Below are positions 22,700 to 33,540 of a DNA stretch of 64,000 bases, piece by piece. Source of the stretch: Eleusine coracana subsp. coracana. Taxonomy: Eukaryota; Streptophyta; Magnoliopsida; Poales; Poaceae. The stretch spans positions 18,010,501-18,074,500 of the forward strand of contig CM064417.1 in NCBI GenBank assembly GCA_032690845.1, in the 5' to 3' direction. A program made the position numbers and the translations under genes. Position 1 is the first letter of the stretch. Each line of letters opens with the position of its first letter. The notes below the pieces were generated by a model. It saw only the letters and a list, made by a program, of their open reading frames with translations. It did not search any database and was not told the origin of the DNA.

Positions 22700-25600
22700 T
22701 ATTAGCTATTGACTTATATTCTGCTTCAGTGCTCGATCTAGACACTGTTGGCTGTTTTCTAGCACTCCATGAGACCAAATTAGCTCCCAGCGAAACCACC
22801 TGTAGATCTTCTATCATCCAGTGATCCTGTCCAATCTGCATCTAAAAAACAACTTACTAGCATAGACTTGGACTTACTAATCTTCAACTGAATGCATGTG
22901 CTTAATTTCAGATACCTTAAAATCCTTTTCACTGCTACCCAATGCACAATTGTAGGTGCATGTAGGAACTGACATACCTTATTTACAGAGAAAGCAATAT
23001 CTGGTCTTGTCAAGGTTTAGTACTGAAGTGCTCCAACTATCCTTATGTATTCAGTTGCATCGTTAACTCCTAACAATGTTCCCTCGAACAAAGAAAGCTT
23101 TTCACTGGTAGACAATGGAGTATTGGATGACTTGCAATCTGACATGTTTAACTTTTTTAACAAATCAGAGGCATACTTCTCTTACGTTAGCACAATACCA
23201 CCTTGTACCTTATTTACTTCTATTCCTAGAAAATAATGCAAGTCTTTCAAAGCAAACTCCTCCTTTAAACTGCTCAACAATTTTCCAGTTGCCTTGTCAT
23301 TTGAACTTGCAACAATAATGCCATCAACATAGATCAATATAAACGCAATTTATCCTTCTTTATTGAAATAAAATAAGGATGTTTCTGCTTTAGATGAACT
23401 AAAACCAAGACCGAGCAATTTTGTACTCAACCGAGCAAACCAAGCACGAGGTGCTTGTTTATGTCCATACAAAGCTCTATCTAGTTTGGAAATATAATTG
23501 GGCATAGTTTTCTCTTCATATCCAGAAGGTTGTTTCATATGAACACCTTCTTCTAGGATGCCATGAAGAAAGGCATTTTACACATCAAGTTGTTTCAAAC
23601 TCCAACATCTAGATACAACAATAGATAAAATAGTCCTAATGAGACAACTATATCAACAGGACTAAAAGTATCCTCATAATCAATGACATACCTTTGTTTA
23701 AACCCTTTAGCTACTAAGTGAGCTTTTTATCTATCAAGATTGGCATCAGCTTTCCTCTTTATCTTATAGACCCACTTGCAATCTATAATGTTCCTGCCTT
23801 TTTGATGAGGAACAAGATGCCATGTTTTTTTTTCTCATAAGAGTTGTATATTCCATATCCATAGCTCCTTTTCAATTCTTGCTAGCAAGAGCTTCTTCTA
23901 AAAACTGAGGTTCTCTGGTGGAAGTAAAACAACCATAGCAACCAGTGATGTCATTATATACCTTAGGTTTTCATATCCCCCATTGAAACCGAGTGTGTGC
24001 ATGCGGTTGAGGAGCAGCAGTCACTGGAGAATTGATGGGTGATCACAACTTTTGCAGAGGAGTGAGGTAATTCAGGACTCTGCTAGGTATTCGATTGATC
24101 AAGAAGGTGGCTGCAAGGAATGCTTCATCCCATAATTTCAGAGGCATACTAGCTTGAGCTAGAAGAGATAGCCCAACTTCAACTATATGTGGGTGTTTCC
24201 GTTTAGCTGACCCATTCTATTGGTGAACATGTGGGTAAGACACGTGATGAGAGATTCCTATTTTAGAGAAGAATGAATTCATCTTTTCATACTCTCCTCC
24301 ACAATCAGATTGCACAAAATAATCTTCATATCGAAGAGCCTCTTGATAAGAGCTTGAAAATCATAAAACTTAGCAAACACTTCATACATAGACGTTAATA
24401 AATAAATCCAAATGAACTTACTAAAATCATCAATGAAACTAACATAATATTTATATCTCCCAACCTAATCTGGTGCTGGCCCCCATACATCAGAGAAAAC
24501 AAGTTCCAAAGGATGACTCGAAGTACTAGTAGACTTAGAGTAAGGTAGCTGATGACTCTTTGCTTGTTGACAAGCACCACATACAGAAGTTTTATTTGAC
24601 TCTACAATGAAAGACAAATTATGATATCTACTGACTCTCTCAACAATAGGACCTGCAGGATGACCTAAACGACTTTCCATCTATCAAGTGACAACTTATT
24701 GACTCCAAAGGCTTGCTTTATGGTGGGCACAAAAGGGAGAGGGTACAATCCTTTGACAAACTCCTCTAACCAGTGTGGTCTTCATGCGCCAATCCTTGAT
24801 AAAGAAGAAGTAGGGGTGAAACTCAAGGAATACATCATTGTCAACAACCAAATGATGAACATATAAGAGATTCTTTTTTGTTTTGGGAACATGTAGGATA
24901 TTGTTGAGAACAAGATCACAACTAGGGGTATATATTGCAGATTGACCAATATGACATATTTTCATACCTAAACCACTGGAGGTATGAATCTGCTCGTTGT
25001 CGTTTCGCGTATGGCAAGCTTCTCTAAATCTCTAGTAATGTGGTTCGTGGCACCTGTGTCGGTGTACCAGTTTGTATCCACATTGTACAAATGTGTGGCA
25101 GCTGCAGCTTGTTTGTCATCTGGTACAAAGGACTCATCAAACCCATGCCAACATCGATCTGCAGTGTGCCCACACTTGCAGCAGACTTGGCACGGTGGAC
25201 GGTTATCTTTCCCTCGTCCTCTGCCACTTGTTGGACATGGTGTCATGTTTCCTGCGTTGTCCATGGTGCCAGGACCATGACCACCAGGCATGCCATGATC
25301 GCATCCAGGTCTGCCATGCCTGTGCCGGTAGCTGCGGCCTCCTTGGTTTGCCATGTTTGCGGAGGTGCCGCCGGAGTTGTAGTTGTTCTGAAGCTCCATA
25401 CGGCCTTCAAATGCCAGCAGTTGCAAGTATGCCTCGCTCACAGAGACAGGCTCTGTTCTTGCAAGAAGGGCAGACACAACCAGATTGAATTCATGGTCGA
25501 GCCCGGTGAGTATATACTCCACCAGTTCATCGTCTTCAAGCATCCTTCCTGTTGCGATCATCTCATCACCGAGAGCACACATTTTTCCAACATACTCAAT

Positions 25601-25990
25601 GATGGTCTGACTCCCCTTTTCTGTCGTGGCAAGGGCAAGTCGAGTGTTGGCGGTGCGCGCACAGGTCCGGGAAGCGAACAAGGCTTCAATCTCGGCCTAG
25701 GCGTCAGCAGTCGTCTCCTTGAAGGCAATTGGGATGAGTGCTCCTCTTGATAGAGAGGACAGGAGAAACCCGAGCACTTGTTGATCGGTGGCGTACCACT
25801 CTTCGTATTTGGAATTTGAAGACTGGATCTCCTCTCCGGCCTTGGTGGTTATTGTCGTGGCGGGAGATTTTTAGACACCTGTGAGGTGCCCCATGAGATG
25901 AGGTCCTCGGATGGTGGCGAAGATCTGTGCCTTCCACACAGCATGGTTGGTCTTTGACAACTTCTCAAAGATGGTAACGCCAAGCATAGG
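22700..25990 (-). pseudogene. Copia gag-pol remnant
   Basis: Read on the minus strand from about 25990. Gag (UBN2-type) runs to about 25200 and contains EYVGKMCALGDEMIATGR and ILTGLDHEFN. A CCKCGHTADRCW zinc knuckle follows, then the protease motif WYTDTGATNHIT near 25050. The integrase has a CGACQQAKSH zinc region, SDVWGP and SDCGGEYEK (about 24230-24680). Reverse transcriptase fragments include LDRALYGHKQAPRAWF (near 23450). RNase H has DADWTGSLDDRRSTGGF (near 22800). In-frame stops occur in gag near 25870 and 25700, and the frame shifts repeatedly. The normally invariant YVDD of the polymerase reads YVDG near 23310. The element is not functional. Confidence 0.88.
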
Positions 25991-26068
25991 ATTGGCAGCA
26001 ATGGAAGAAGGATCGGCGATGGTAAGTAGTGGATTGGACCTGGTATGTATTTTGGGCTTTGGTTACCA

Positions 26069-26303
26069 TGTATAAACTCAGAGGCGCAATGCAGAATAGG
26101 GTTAACGCCGTGAGCCTCTTAGGCCGGCGGTTTCGTGTTATATATCATCAGAAAAATCCTCTCAGGTGGAGTACAAGTTTGCTCAAGATATGATTGAGTT
26201 CAGTTAGGATCTAAACAACAATACAATCAACTCTACCATGATACACCTTATCTACAACTGAACTCAATCTTATCTTGTGCCGTACACACATGTTTATCTA
26301 ATA
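26069..26303 (-). repeat. Copia 5' LTR (right copy)
   Basis: Begins TGTATAAACTCAGAGGCG and ends ATCTAATA on the plus strand. It matches the left LTR except for substitutions and an extra block of about 44 bases. Its terminal CA has mutated to TA. Confidence 0.9.
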
Positions 26304-26786
26304 ATTACATCCTTCCAGCAAGTTGAACCATATAAAACCAAATCCCTTCAATCAAAAGTAATAATGGAACTAACCGTTACATGTGTCCCTGCCTGCTTAG
26401 TGTTGTGATCGACGTCACTAAGGGAGAAACAGTCATCGATATCACAAAAATACCTTGGGAATTACAAATATTACACAGTAATAAAATGTACATGAAAAAT
26501 CTTACCACTCCTAAGTTCTATCCCTTTCTCGACAACTCCTATATTGTTTGTAATACAATAGATTCATAATGGGATACTCGGATTTCAGTTGAAAGGTCAA
26601 GTCAAGATTACAAATCCTTGATTTCAAAATTCTGTCAATAGAGTGGAACTATTGAAGTTATAAACGTAAAAGCCTGTGTTTTTATTCAAAATATAGATGA
26701 AGACAGTCAGGGTTAGCACTAATTATCGTACGACTGTGGTAGATGGGCGGAATCTTTCACTCATTTTGAAATATTTTTTGATTTTT

Positions 26787-26920
26787 AAAAAGGTGACTCC
26801 CAGGGGAGAGTCTTCTCCGAGGTATTTTCTAAGAAGCACCTGAAGATCAGGTTAAAAAGGTGACTCCCAGGGGACAGTCTCCTCCGAGGTATTTTCTAAG
26901 AAGCACCTGGATATCAGGGC
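26787..26920. repeat. 67-bp tandem duplication
   Basis: Two copies, 26787-26853 and 26854-26920, starting AAAAAGGTGACTCCCAGGGG and containing GAGGTATTTTCTAAGAAGCA. A few substitutions separate them. It lies in unassigned DNA just before the LTR-like block. Confidence 0.9.
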
Positions 26921-27049
26921 GATAATCACGAAAGCCGGCCTCCCTGCACGATCAAGCAGCAAGTGCCTAGACAAATCAGTCCTTAACCATGCTTTTTGAG
27001 GCCGCTACCCTAATACAGGATGGCTCACCCTCTATGGAGTGATTCTTAA

Positions 27050-29523
27050 CTCATATTTGTTTAGGTGAGCTCCTCTCTTCGCGCCGCCCTCCCTGCTCCC
27101 TTCCCCGTCGTCTCCCGCGCATCGGAGCGCCCTCGTGGCGAGCTCCGGGCGCCGCCAATGGTGCCGCCGCTGCTGGTGGCTGTTGGCCACCGCCCACTCC
27201 CCGCCGGAGCTGGTCGCCCTCGAAGAGGTACCTTTTGGTCCACCGTGGACCATAGACCCGGGGTCAAACCCTGGTCAACGGGTCCATGCACGGTCCACGA
27301 GATTTTTAATGAATGAATTAATTAATTTTATTTTTGTTTAATCCAGGATTAGGGTTATTTTGCATCTAGGCCACCGGGTTTGTTCTAAAATAGTTTTAGG
27401 TCCTGTAATTTTATAAATAACATTCAGTACTTTTGAATAATTTTATTTTAGCCCTAAATTTTTTATAAATTATAATTTAAGCTGGTTATTTTACACTTAG
27501 GCCGCTGAACTTATTTTTAATTATGTTTTGGTCCTATATTTTTACACTTTAGTCTCTAAACTTTCTGTAAATTACATTTTAGTCCCTAGGCTTTTAATAA
27601 ATTATATTTTTGCCTATACATTTTGCAGTTTAGCCCTTGTACTTTTCCAAAATTATAAATAGGTCCCTGACCTTGCTGTTTTTAATATTTTAGCTCCTAA
27701 AACTTCAAATCTTTGTAACTTTTCAACCGTAGCTCCCATTTAAGTAATTCTTGCCCTAATGCGATCATAGCAATAAATATTATCTATTCTTACTGTCTTA
27801 TAGTAATTTTTTGATTTTATTATTTTAAGCCTAGACTTTTAAACTTTCATAACTTTTTACTCGTAACTCGGATTTAAGCGATTCTTACGCTCACGCGATC
27901 ATAGCAGCGCGTACTATTTTATAGTATTGTTTTTATTGTTGTTCGGTGCTATGTGTTGTGTTGTTTCTTAGCTGTTTGTATGCTTGTCTTTCTGGTGTAA
28001 CGTTAAGTAGGCGACCAACAGTTGGAGAATTTCTAGGATCTTCATCCCGAAGACTTTCAGCAGCAGCAAGGAGAACCAGGCAAGTGTCCTTGATGTATTT
28101 TGAACCTATGTTTTACATTCCTCTCTATCTTTATGCATGCTTGTTAATATTGAATCCCATGCGTTATTATCTTGTTCCATATTATTTCTTGTCGCCTTGG
28201 TTTTGGTATAGTTTATTAGTATGGGTACGTCATGCTTAGTTGCTATGTTGGGAATTAGAAGTGTCTAATTTAATCTTGACTAATATTTCACTTGAACATA
28301 ATCATAAGGGATGGGTAATCCTTTTTAGCAACATGGAACTAGGGTAATCCAAGCAGGAGGATGATGATGATGGTGCGGGTATGCACGTGTACTCGGTACA
28401 GTACTATGGAATTATGGTGGTACCTCCTTGGGATCACAAGGTTAGGTTCATGGAACGTGTAACCATGAAAACAGCGCAAAGCACAGAGCTGATATGGGTA
28501 GGCTTGGTGTAGTATCGAGATGTCTTCTCAGTTTTGCTAGCAGTCGAGGAATGAGGATGGAACAGTTTTACTTTCGACCTCAGGTGATGGACGGTTGTAC
28601 TCCTAGTCACGGCGCCAGAGGGGGCTTCTGTGGAACGGTTTTAATTCTACAGCGGTGAAACCTTAACGTGGGTTGTTTGTAAGATGGGAAGCTCTTTAAA
28701 ATACCTTGTGGTGATCTCCTGGTTTCACACCTAATGTAGTATGAATTGGACAATATGGAGACTCTCTAGTCACTGCATAGTGATAAAATCACCAACCTGT
28801 GGGTAAAGTTATGCAACCTCTGCAGAGTGTCAAACTGTTATAACAGCCGTGTTCACAGTCATGAGTGACATGGACCTTTCACACGATTAGTGGGTTGGTG
28901 TTGAGTAGAGTTGGTGGGTAGCCAAGTTTGGTTTGGGCGGTGTAACCCTTGGTTTGCTACATATGGTGTAACCTATAGTGTGGTTTCTTATGGGCGGTTT
29001 AACCCATGGTTAGCTACAGGCGGTGTAACCTATAGTATTGGCTAGATGAGATAACTTGGAAATATTTATCACCTAGTAAATAGGTTTGTTTTTTAAATGG
29101 TCTTAGGTGTAGTGCTCATTTATGCAAATGAACCATTATGTTAGCCTTTCTTCTATTTAGCTTGCATGTCATACTTTCTCCCATTTGCTGAGTACGGCAT
29201 GTGCTCACCCTTGCTATTTTCTTTTGTTGTTGTACTATAAACTGCTACTCAGAAGATGATGGAGAGATGGACTACATCGATGATGACTACTACTAGGCGA
29301 GCGTGCCCCCGACCGGTTGCCTATGGTGTTATGGTGTCTTCCGCTGTTATTTTACGAGAGAGTCATCTTTAGTCTTTAAAGATAATTATTTATGTAATAA
29401 CGGTTTGCTTTAATAATGATATTGGTTATACTATTATTCACTTTACTGTCGATATGTGTGAAACTTGTTCCTAGGCACACATATGATAAGCACTTGGTTT
29501 TGTCCTTAAAACCAGGTGTGACA
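27050..29523 (+). mobile_element. LTR-type retrotransposon remnant or solo LTR
   Basis: This block has the make-up of long LTRs of non-autonomous grass gypsy elements. It has a GC-rich leader (27060-27290), a long AT-rich stretch with repeated TTTAGTCCCTA-type words (27350-27900), a CAGGCAAGTGTCCTTGAT segment near 28077, repeats of GGTGTAACC (28930-29030), and an end reading AACCAGGTGTGACA at 29523. No primer site or second LTR was found, and the left limit is a guess. The class assignment is from memory of such elements and is moderate at best. Confidence 0.4.
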
Positions 29524-29584
29524 AGATCTCTACCTATATAGGATTTCTCAGACGGATCTTAGCTAGCAGCAAGAAATATAATAA

Positions 29585-29940
29585 GGCTAGTCCTTGTGCA
29601 TAGTTTTATTTCACTATTCTTAAGAGTATCACATCAGATTTAGACTTTTGATTTCATAGATGAAACTAACTCTCTTAGTGCATAATTTCATCTCATAGTT
29701 TTATAGAGAAGCCATAATATTAAATTATTATATTGAGATTGGTTAAAAGAAGTTAGGATAAAACTTTTTGCTCTCAATGAAAGTTTCAATAGAGTTTTAT
29801 GCATATGAAACTATGCCAAATGAGTTTTTCATCCTAATAAAATCTATTTCATCTCTTTTATCTTCATTACTTGCCATGTCATCGTTTTAGCTGATATGAT
29901 GTGTTATTTAATGCTTATGAAACTCGCATTAAGACTGACC
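29585..29940. mobile_element. Tourist-like MITE (PIF/Harbinger type)
   Basis: A 356-bp element without coding capacity. It is flanked by TAA on both sides (29582-29584 and 29941-29943), the target duplication of PIF/Harbinger elements. The left end GGCTAGTCCTTGTGCATAGT matches the inverted right end GGTCAGTCTTAATGCGAGTT at most positions. Confidence 0.75.
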
Positions 29941-29943
29941 TAA

Positions 29944-30935
29944 GTATACAAACTAAGAGTAAAATAAGTGTGCCACATCAAGTATGAAAAAATTGTATCC
30001 GTTGTGTCGCTTGGCTTCAGCTCTCGAATCATCAAACGTGCCTCATTATTGTCTCCTTGCTAGTAATCGATGCCTTTTTTTCCCAGAAAGAACTACAACC
30101 ACTCTATTACGCTGAGGACACTCTTCGATTGCTTGCACTTTATATGTACAAAGCCAGTCGCAAAAAAGAAAAAAAAAATTCATATCTGGCCTCACCTGAT
30201 TGCCATTGTTTGTAATTCATGTGCCAGGAAATTATGTGGTAGTAATTATTAACTCAGAAAATCCATAAAATTACACGTCAGAATAAACAAAATAGAACTT
30301 GTAGGTTCCTGGCAGCTATACTATTCAACTCTTGATGATGTATTAAAATGTTTCTTAACTAATTTCTTATTGGCAGACATCATTAATTTAATTTTGATAT
30401 GGGGGACTAGGATGGATCAGAGAGAAATTGGGATCTGTTTAAAAGTAGTGTTCTTTTTACCCACTGTAAGTTCTTCCCAAATTAAAAACCATTCGTTGAT
30501 TTTACTGATTGTGGCCATTGCACGATTACTATCTGTTTGGTAATTATTTCCTTGGTTTCATTCCAGGTATCTTCTTTGTTTTTACAATTGTTTTACATAA
30601 AAACTTCATAAGATGGCCATCAACCAGTTTCACATCAATTCTTCACAAGAAACCATTCCAAAAACCAAGCGCAGAGAAAAAAAAATATTCCAAAAACCAT
30701 ATAGGTCCATGAAATTCCTTCCAAAAGATATAGATAAATGATAGGTTGAATAACGCTACAGAATATAGATACGACCACACACACTGAAAAATAAAGGATA
30801 CAAGACAACACACTGAACGATTGAAGGTACCCTAAGATGGCGAATACATGCAAAGGAGTGATAAGTAAACAAAGATGAAATTATTTCTTGCTCAAGAGTT
30901 CCCACGCGCAGTCATGCAAACAAGAGCATGTAGAT
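29944..30935. other. Intergenic DNA, nothing recognised
   Basis: AT-rich sequence without a supported gene. It includes the 3' flank of the minus-strand gene that ends at 30936. Confidence 0.45.
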
Positions 30936-31340
30936 CTACGCATAATAAAACCCTTTAGGGGTCCTACTGCGCTTGGAGTCCACTTCATCATCAGATAGCT
31001 CGGATTCGGGCAGCTCGATGTTGCGACGACGACGAGAAGAAGAAAAGCGTCGTCGGAAAGCAGCCTGGATCCTCTTCCACAGACGCTTTATCTTAACATT
31101 TCTGGACTTCTTTCCAGTGGAACAGACAGACTCAGGTGTACCAGACCTGACAACTTCTCGTGGTAGAGAGGTGTTGGCCTGCACAACTGCTGTCTCAAGA
31201 TCATGGGAAGAAATATTAGCGACATAGATCTGAACTTGAGGCAAACCATGGTGACCTTCACCTAGGGATCTAGCAGGCTGCTGGACCGTGGCCACAGCTG
31301 TGGTGCCTGCAGCATTGGTAGTGGTGTTGCCGGTCTCCAT
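30936..31340 (-). CDS. Small basic protein of unknown function
   Basis: A 134-residue single-exon frame. I chose the ATG at 31340; the frame stays open a few codons further but has no earlier ATG. A good TATA box lies about 100 bases upstream. The N-terminal half is Thr/Ala/Val-rich without known motifs. Residues about 75-105 are strongly basic (KKSRNVKIKRLWKRIQAAFR, then SSSRRRRNIEL), consistent with a nuclear targeting signal or nucleic-acid contact, followed by an acidic ESELSDDEVD patch. No signal peptide or membrane segment is visible. The basic-then-acidic tail with an RNIE/ENIE word recalls the small gene at 18440-18838, but similarity elsewhere is absent. Function unknown; existence as a gene rests on the open frame plus TATA box. 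Confidence 0.55.
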   Translation of the reverse strand: METGNTTTNAAGTTAVATVQQPARSLGEGHHGLPQVQIYVANISSHDLETAVVQANTSLPREVVRSGTPESVCSTGKKSRNVKIKRLWKRIQAAFRRRFSSSRRRRNIELPESELSDDEVDSKRSRTPKGFYYA

Positions 31341-31435
31341 AGTCCGAGGCACGGACGAGGTTGCCCTACTACGAGCCTTTTTCGTACTCTCTTTCTCTAT
31401 TAGAGAACTGTGCCGAACTCAGTACAGAAATGATG

Positions 31436-31445
31436 CTTATATAGA
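31436..31445 (-). promoter_or_regulatory. TATA box of the small gene at 30936-31340
   Basis: The minus strand reads CTCTATATAAGC, a near-consensus plant TATA box, about 97 bases before the ATG. The sequence between is CT-rich (TTCTCTAATAGAGAAAGAG). Confidence 0.65.
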
Positions 31446-31499
31446 GAAAAATTTCTCTGTGGTGGTTGAGAACCTGAGGTGAACGGAGAGCCAGCTAGC

Positions 31500-32636
31500 T
31501 ATGGGTTGCAACATAATTGCATTGGCAGTTATAGGACAGCACTACTGACTGTACAGTCAACGATTTCGTCTGCTCGGAGCAAGTGCAGTGAATAACGTTT
31601 AAGTAGAAAGCAACAATTTCATGGCTGTTGTTAGGATGGAAAGTTTAAACGTTTAGCTGCAGACGCCTTTCTCCGATCCCTGAATGATTGTTGTGGTTCT
31701 ATGAGAGGAATCAAACCAACTCTTAAATCTACTGAAGAAAAAGTGATAGGACATTAATTGTTTATATCATATCTAGTGGCTTATTCATGAAAAAGGGTAT
31801 CCAGTGGCTATGGCTTCTATTTTATTTAGACTGCTTGCATTTCAGTGTAAGAATGGACTTTTAGTTTCAAAAACAGAGTTTTATTCTTCTTTCTTTATTA
31901 TTCTTTTTTCATAAAATTTCAGCACTAGTTCTTAATCAATATTATACCTAGTTCGTGATATCTGAATGAATTACGGTCCTTACTTCAGAGCATGATTGCT
32001 TGCACAAATGTCTATAATATGATCATTTTTCAACATTACTTATTAACTGTTTTCCATATTTGTTAATGTCTTCATTATATCTATCCGCGTTATCACCAAT
32101 TATAAATGCCTCCCAAACCCCGACAAATCGCATCTCAACATGCTCCCTGCCATATCAACCCCTCTGCCCAACCCTAGTATACGACGATTGTTACCCGACA
32201 TGCCTCTTTTGCTGATGTCCGATTCTGTTATTGTCGGATTTTGGAATTACAAAATACCGTTTAGAAACGACACACAACAACATGTAAACAAGAAAAATAC
32301 AATTCTATTTGGAACAATCTATTCAAAGAAGTACACGACTAGGATAAGCGTTATATATATAGAAAAAGATATATATGTACCCACAACCGTTTCATTTGTT
32401 GCATCACCCTCTCCGATACATGTTACCATTGTCACTTCGCCTATCATCAATGATCCTTTTGTCATATAAATGGCAATGATGATCGTTTTCATATAAAAAA
32501 CCATGACATATAGCGTGAAACATGGGTTGAGATGAAAATAAGATTTGATAAAAACATTATAGAACCACAAATTTAAAAAGTGATGGCATAGGAAACTTTA
32601 GTACATACAAGCAGTTATATATCCCTATTTAATAAA
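31500..32636. other. Intergenic DNA, nothing recognised
   Basis: AT-rich sequence with short accidental open frames only. Confidence 0.4.
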
Positions 32637-33540
32637 GGACACTAGAACAATGATAAAGCATAGTAAGTGGCTGCATGTATAGGTGAGATATGTTTTCATG
32701 CATGACATACATTTTGAAAAGACATCACCAAAATTATATGCCACGCAGTTTGAAATTGACGGACCAAAATGACTCCGTTCATGAGAAGAAAGATTAATCG
32801 TTGCTTTGTTTTCGTATGCATCACTTTACTAGTATTGGAACCAAAACTCGTTTTAACTACCAGCTTGAGGAACGATCTCTCCTTATACTGATGTATCTCC
32901 ACACCTATTAACTTCAGGTCGCTGAGAAACTCGCTGGCCAACTGAACAACGGTACCTAACTTTTAATGGATTCGAACATTTAGCGAAGGATGACGCGCAT
33001 GTCGCAGGTGATTACTCACGGTGACATGTTCAACGAGAAATGCCAAAGTGAGTTGCCGTGGGCCAGCAACAACTTTCAGCCTCACTGGCATAGCCTGAAG
33101 GAAGGAGACAAGGACAGTGGCGAAGCAAGGCAAAAGCGGCCAATTTAGTTAAGGAGTTAAGGACACTTGAACAATGACAAATGATAGTTAGTGGCTGCAT
33201 GTTAAGGACACTTGAACAATGACAAAGGACAGTGGGGCATGCACGACAACTAAAACTCATTTTAATTAACTGCTCGAGGAGAAATCTCTCATTTGACTGA
33301 TGTACGTCCATTCCTATTAACTTCAGGCCGCTGCCCAACTGAACAACAGTACCAAATTATTAATGTATTTGAACATTTAGCGGAGGATGACGTGTATTTC
33401 GCAGGTGATTACTCACGGTGACAAGTTGAACGAGAAATGCCAAACTGAGTTGCCGTGGGCCAGCAGCAACTTTCAGCTTCACTGGCATCGCCTGGAGGAA
33501 GGAGACAAGGACAGTGGCGAAGCAAGGCAAAAGTGGGCAG
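32637..33540 (-). repeat. Duplicated block with matching peptide remnants
   Basis: Two diverged direct copies, about 32637-33140 and 33161-33540. Shared blocks include GTGGCTGCATG, TATTAACTTCAGG, CAGGTGATTACTCACGGTGA, GAGTTGCCGTGGGCCAGCA, and GACAAGGACAGTGGCGAAGC. On the minus strand both copies encode related short peptides (DLKLIGVEIHQYKERSFL and GLKLIGMDVHQSNERFLL). This suggests fragments of a once-coding unit, which I cannot identify. Confidence 0.75.

Larger units (their letters stand above)
22194..26303 (-). mobile_element. Ty1/copia LTR retrotransposon, decayed
   Basis: A 4.1-kb element on the minus strand with two LTRs, 22194-22384 (3' LTR) and 26069-26303 (5' LTR). Flanking ACTAC and ATTAC form a 5-bp target duplication with one mismatch. 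A purine tract (GATTGAGGGGGA) adjoins the 3' LTR, and a degenerate initiator-Met-type primer site (TGGTAACCAAAGC) adjoins the 5' LTR. The coding order gag, protease, integrase, reverse transcriptase, RNase H is that of copia elements. Several stops and frameshifts break the frame. Confidence 0.9.

Noticed and set aside
24984..25750. Plus-strand frames of up to 236 codons
   Set aside because: They are antisense to the recognisable copia gag and zinc-knuckle region and show no motifs of their own.
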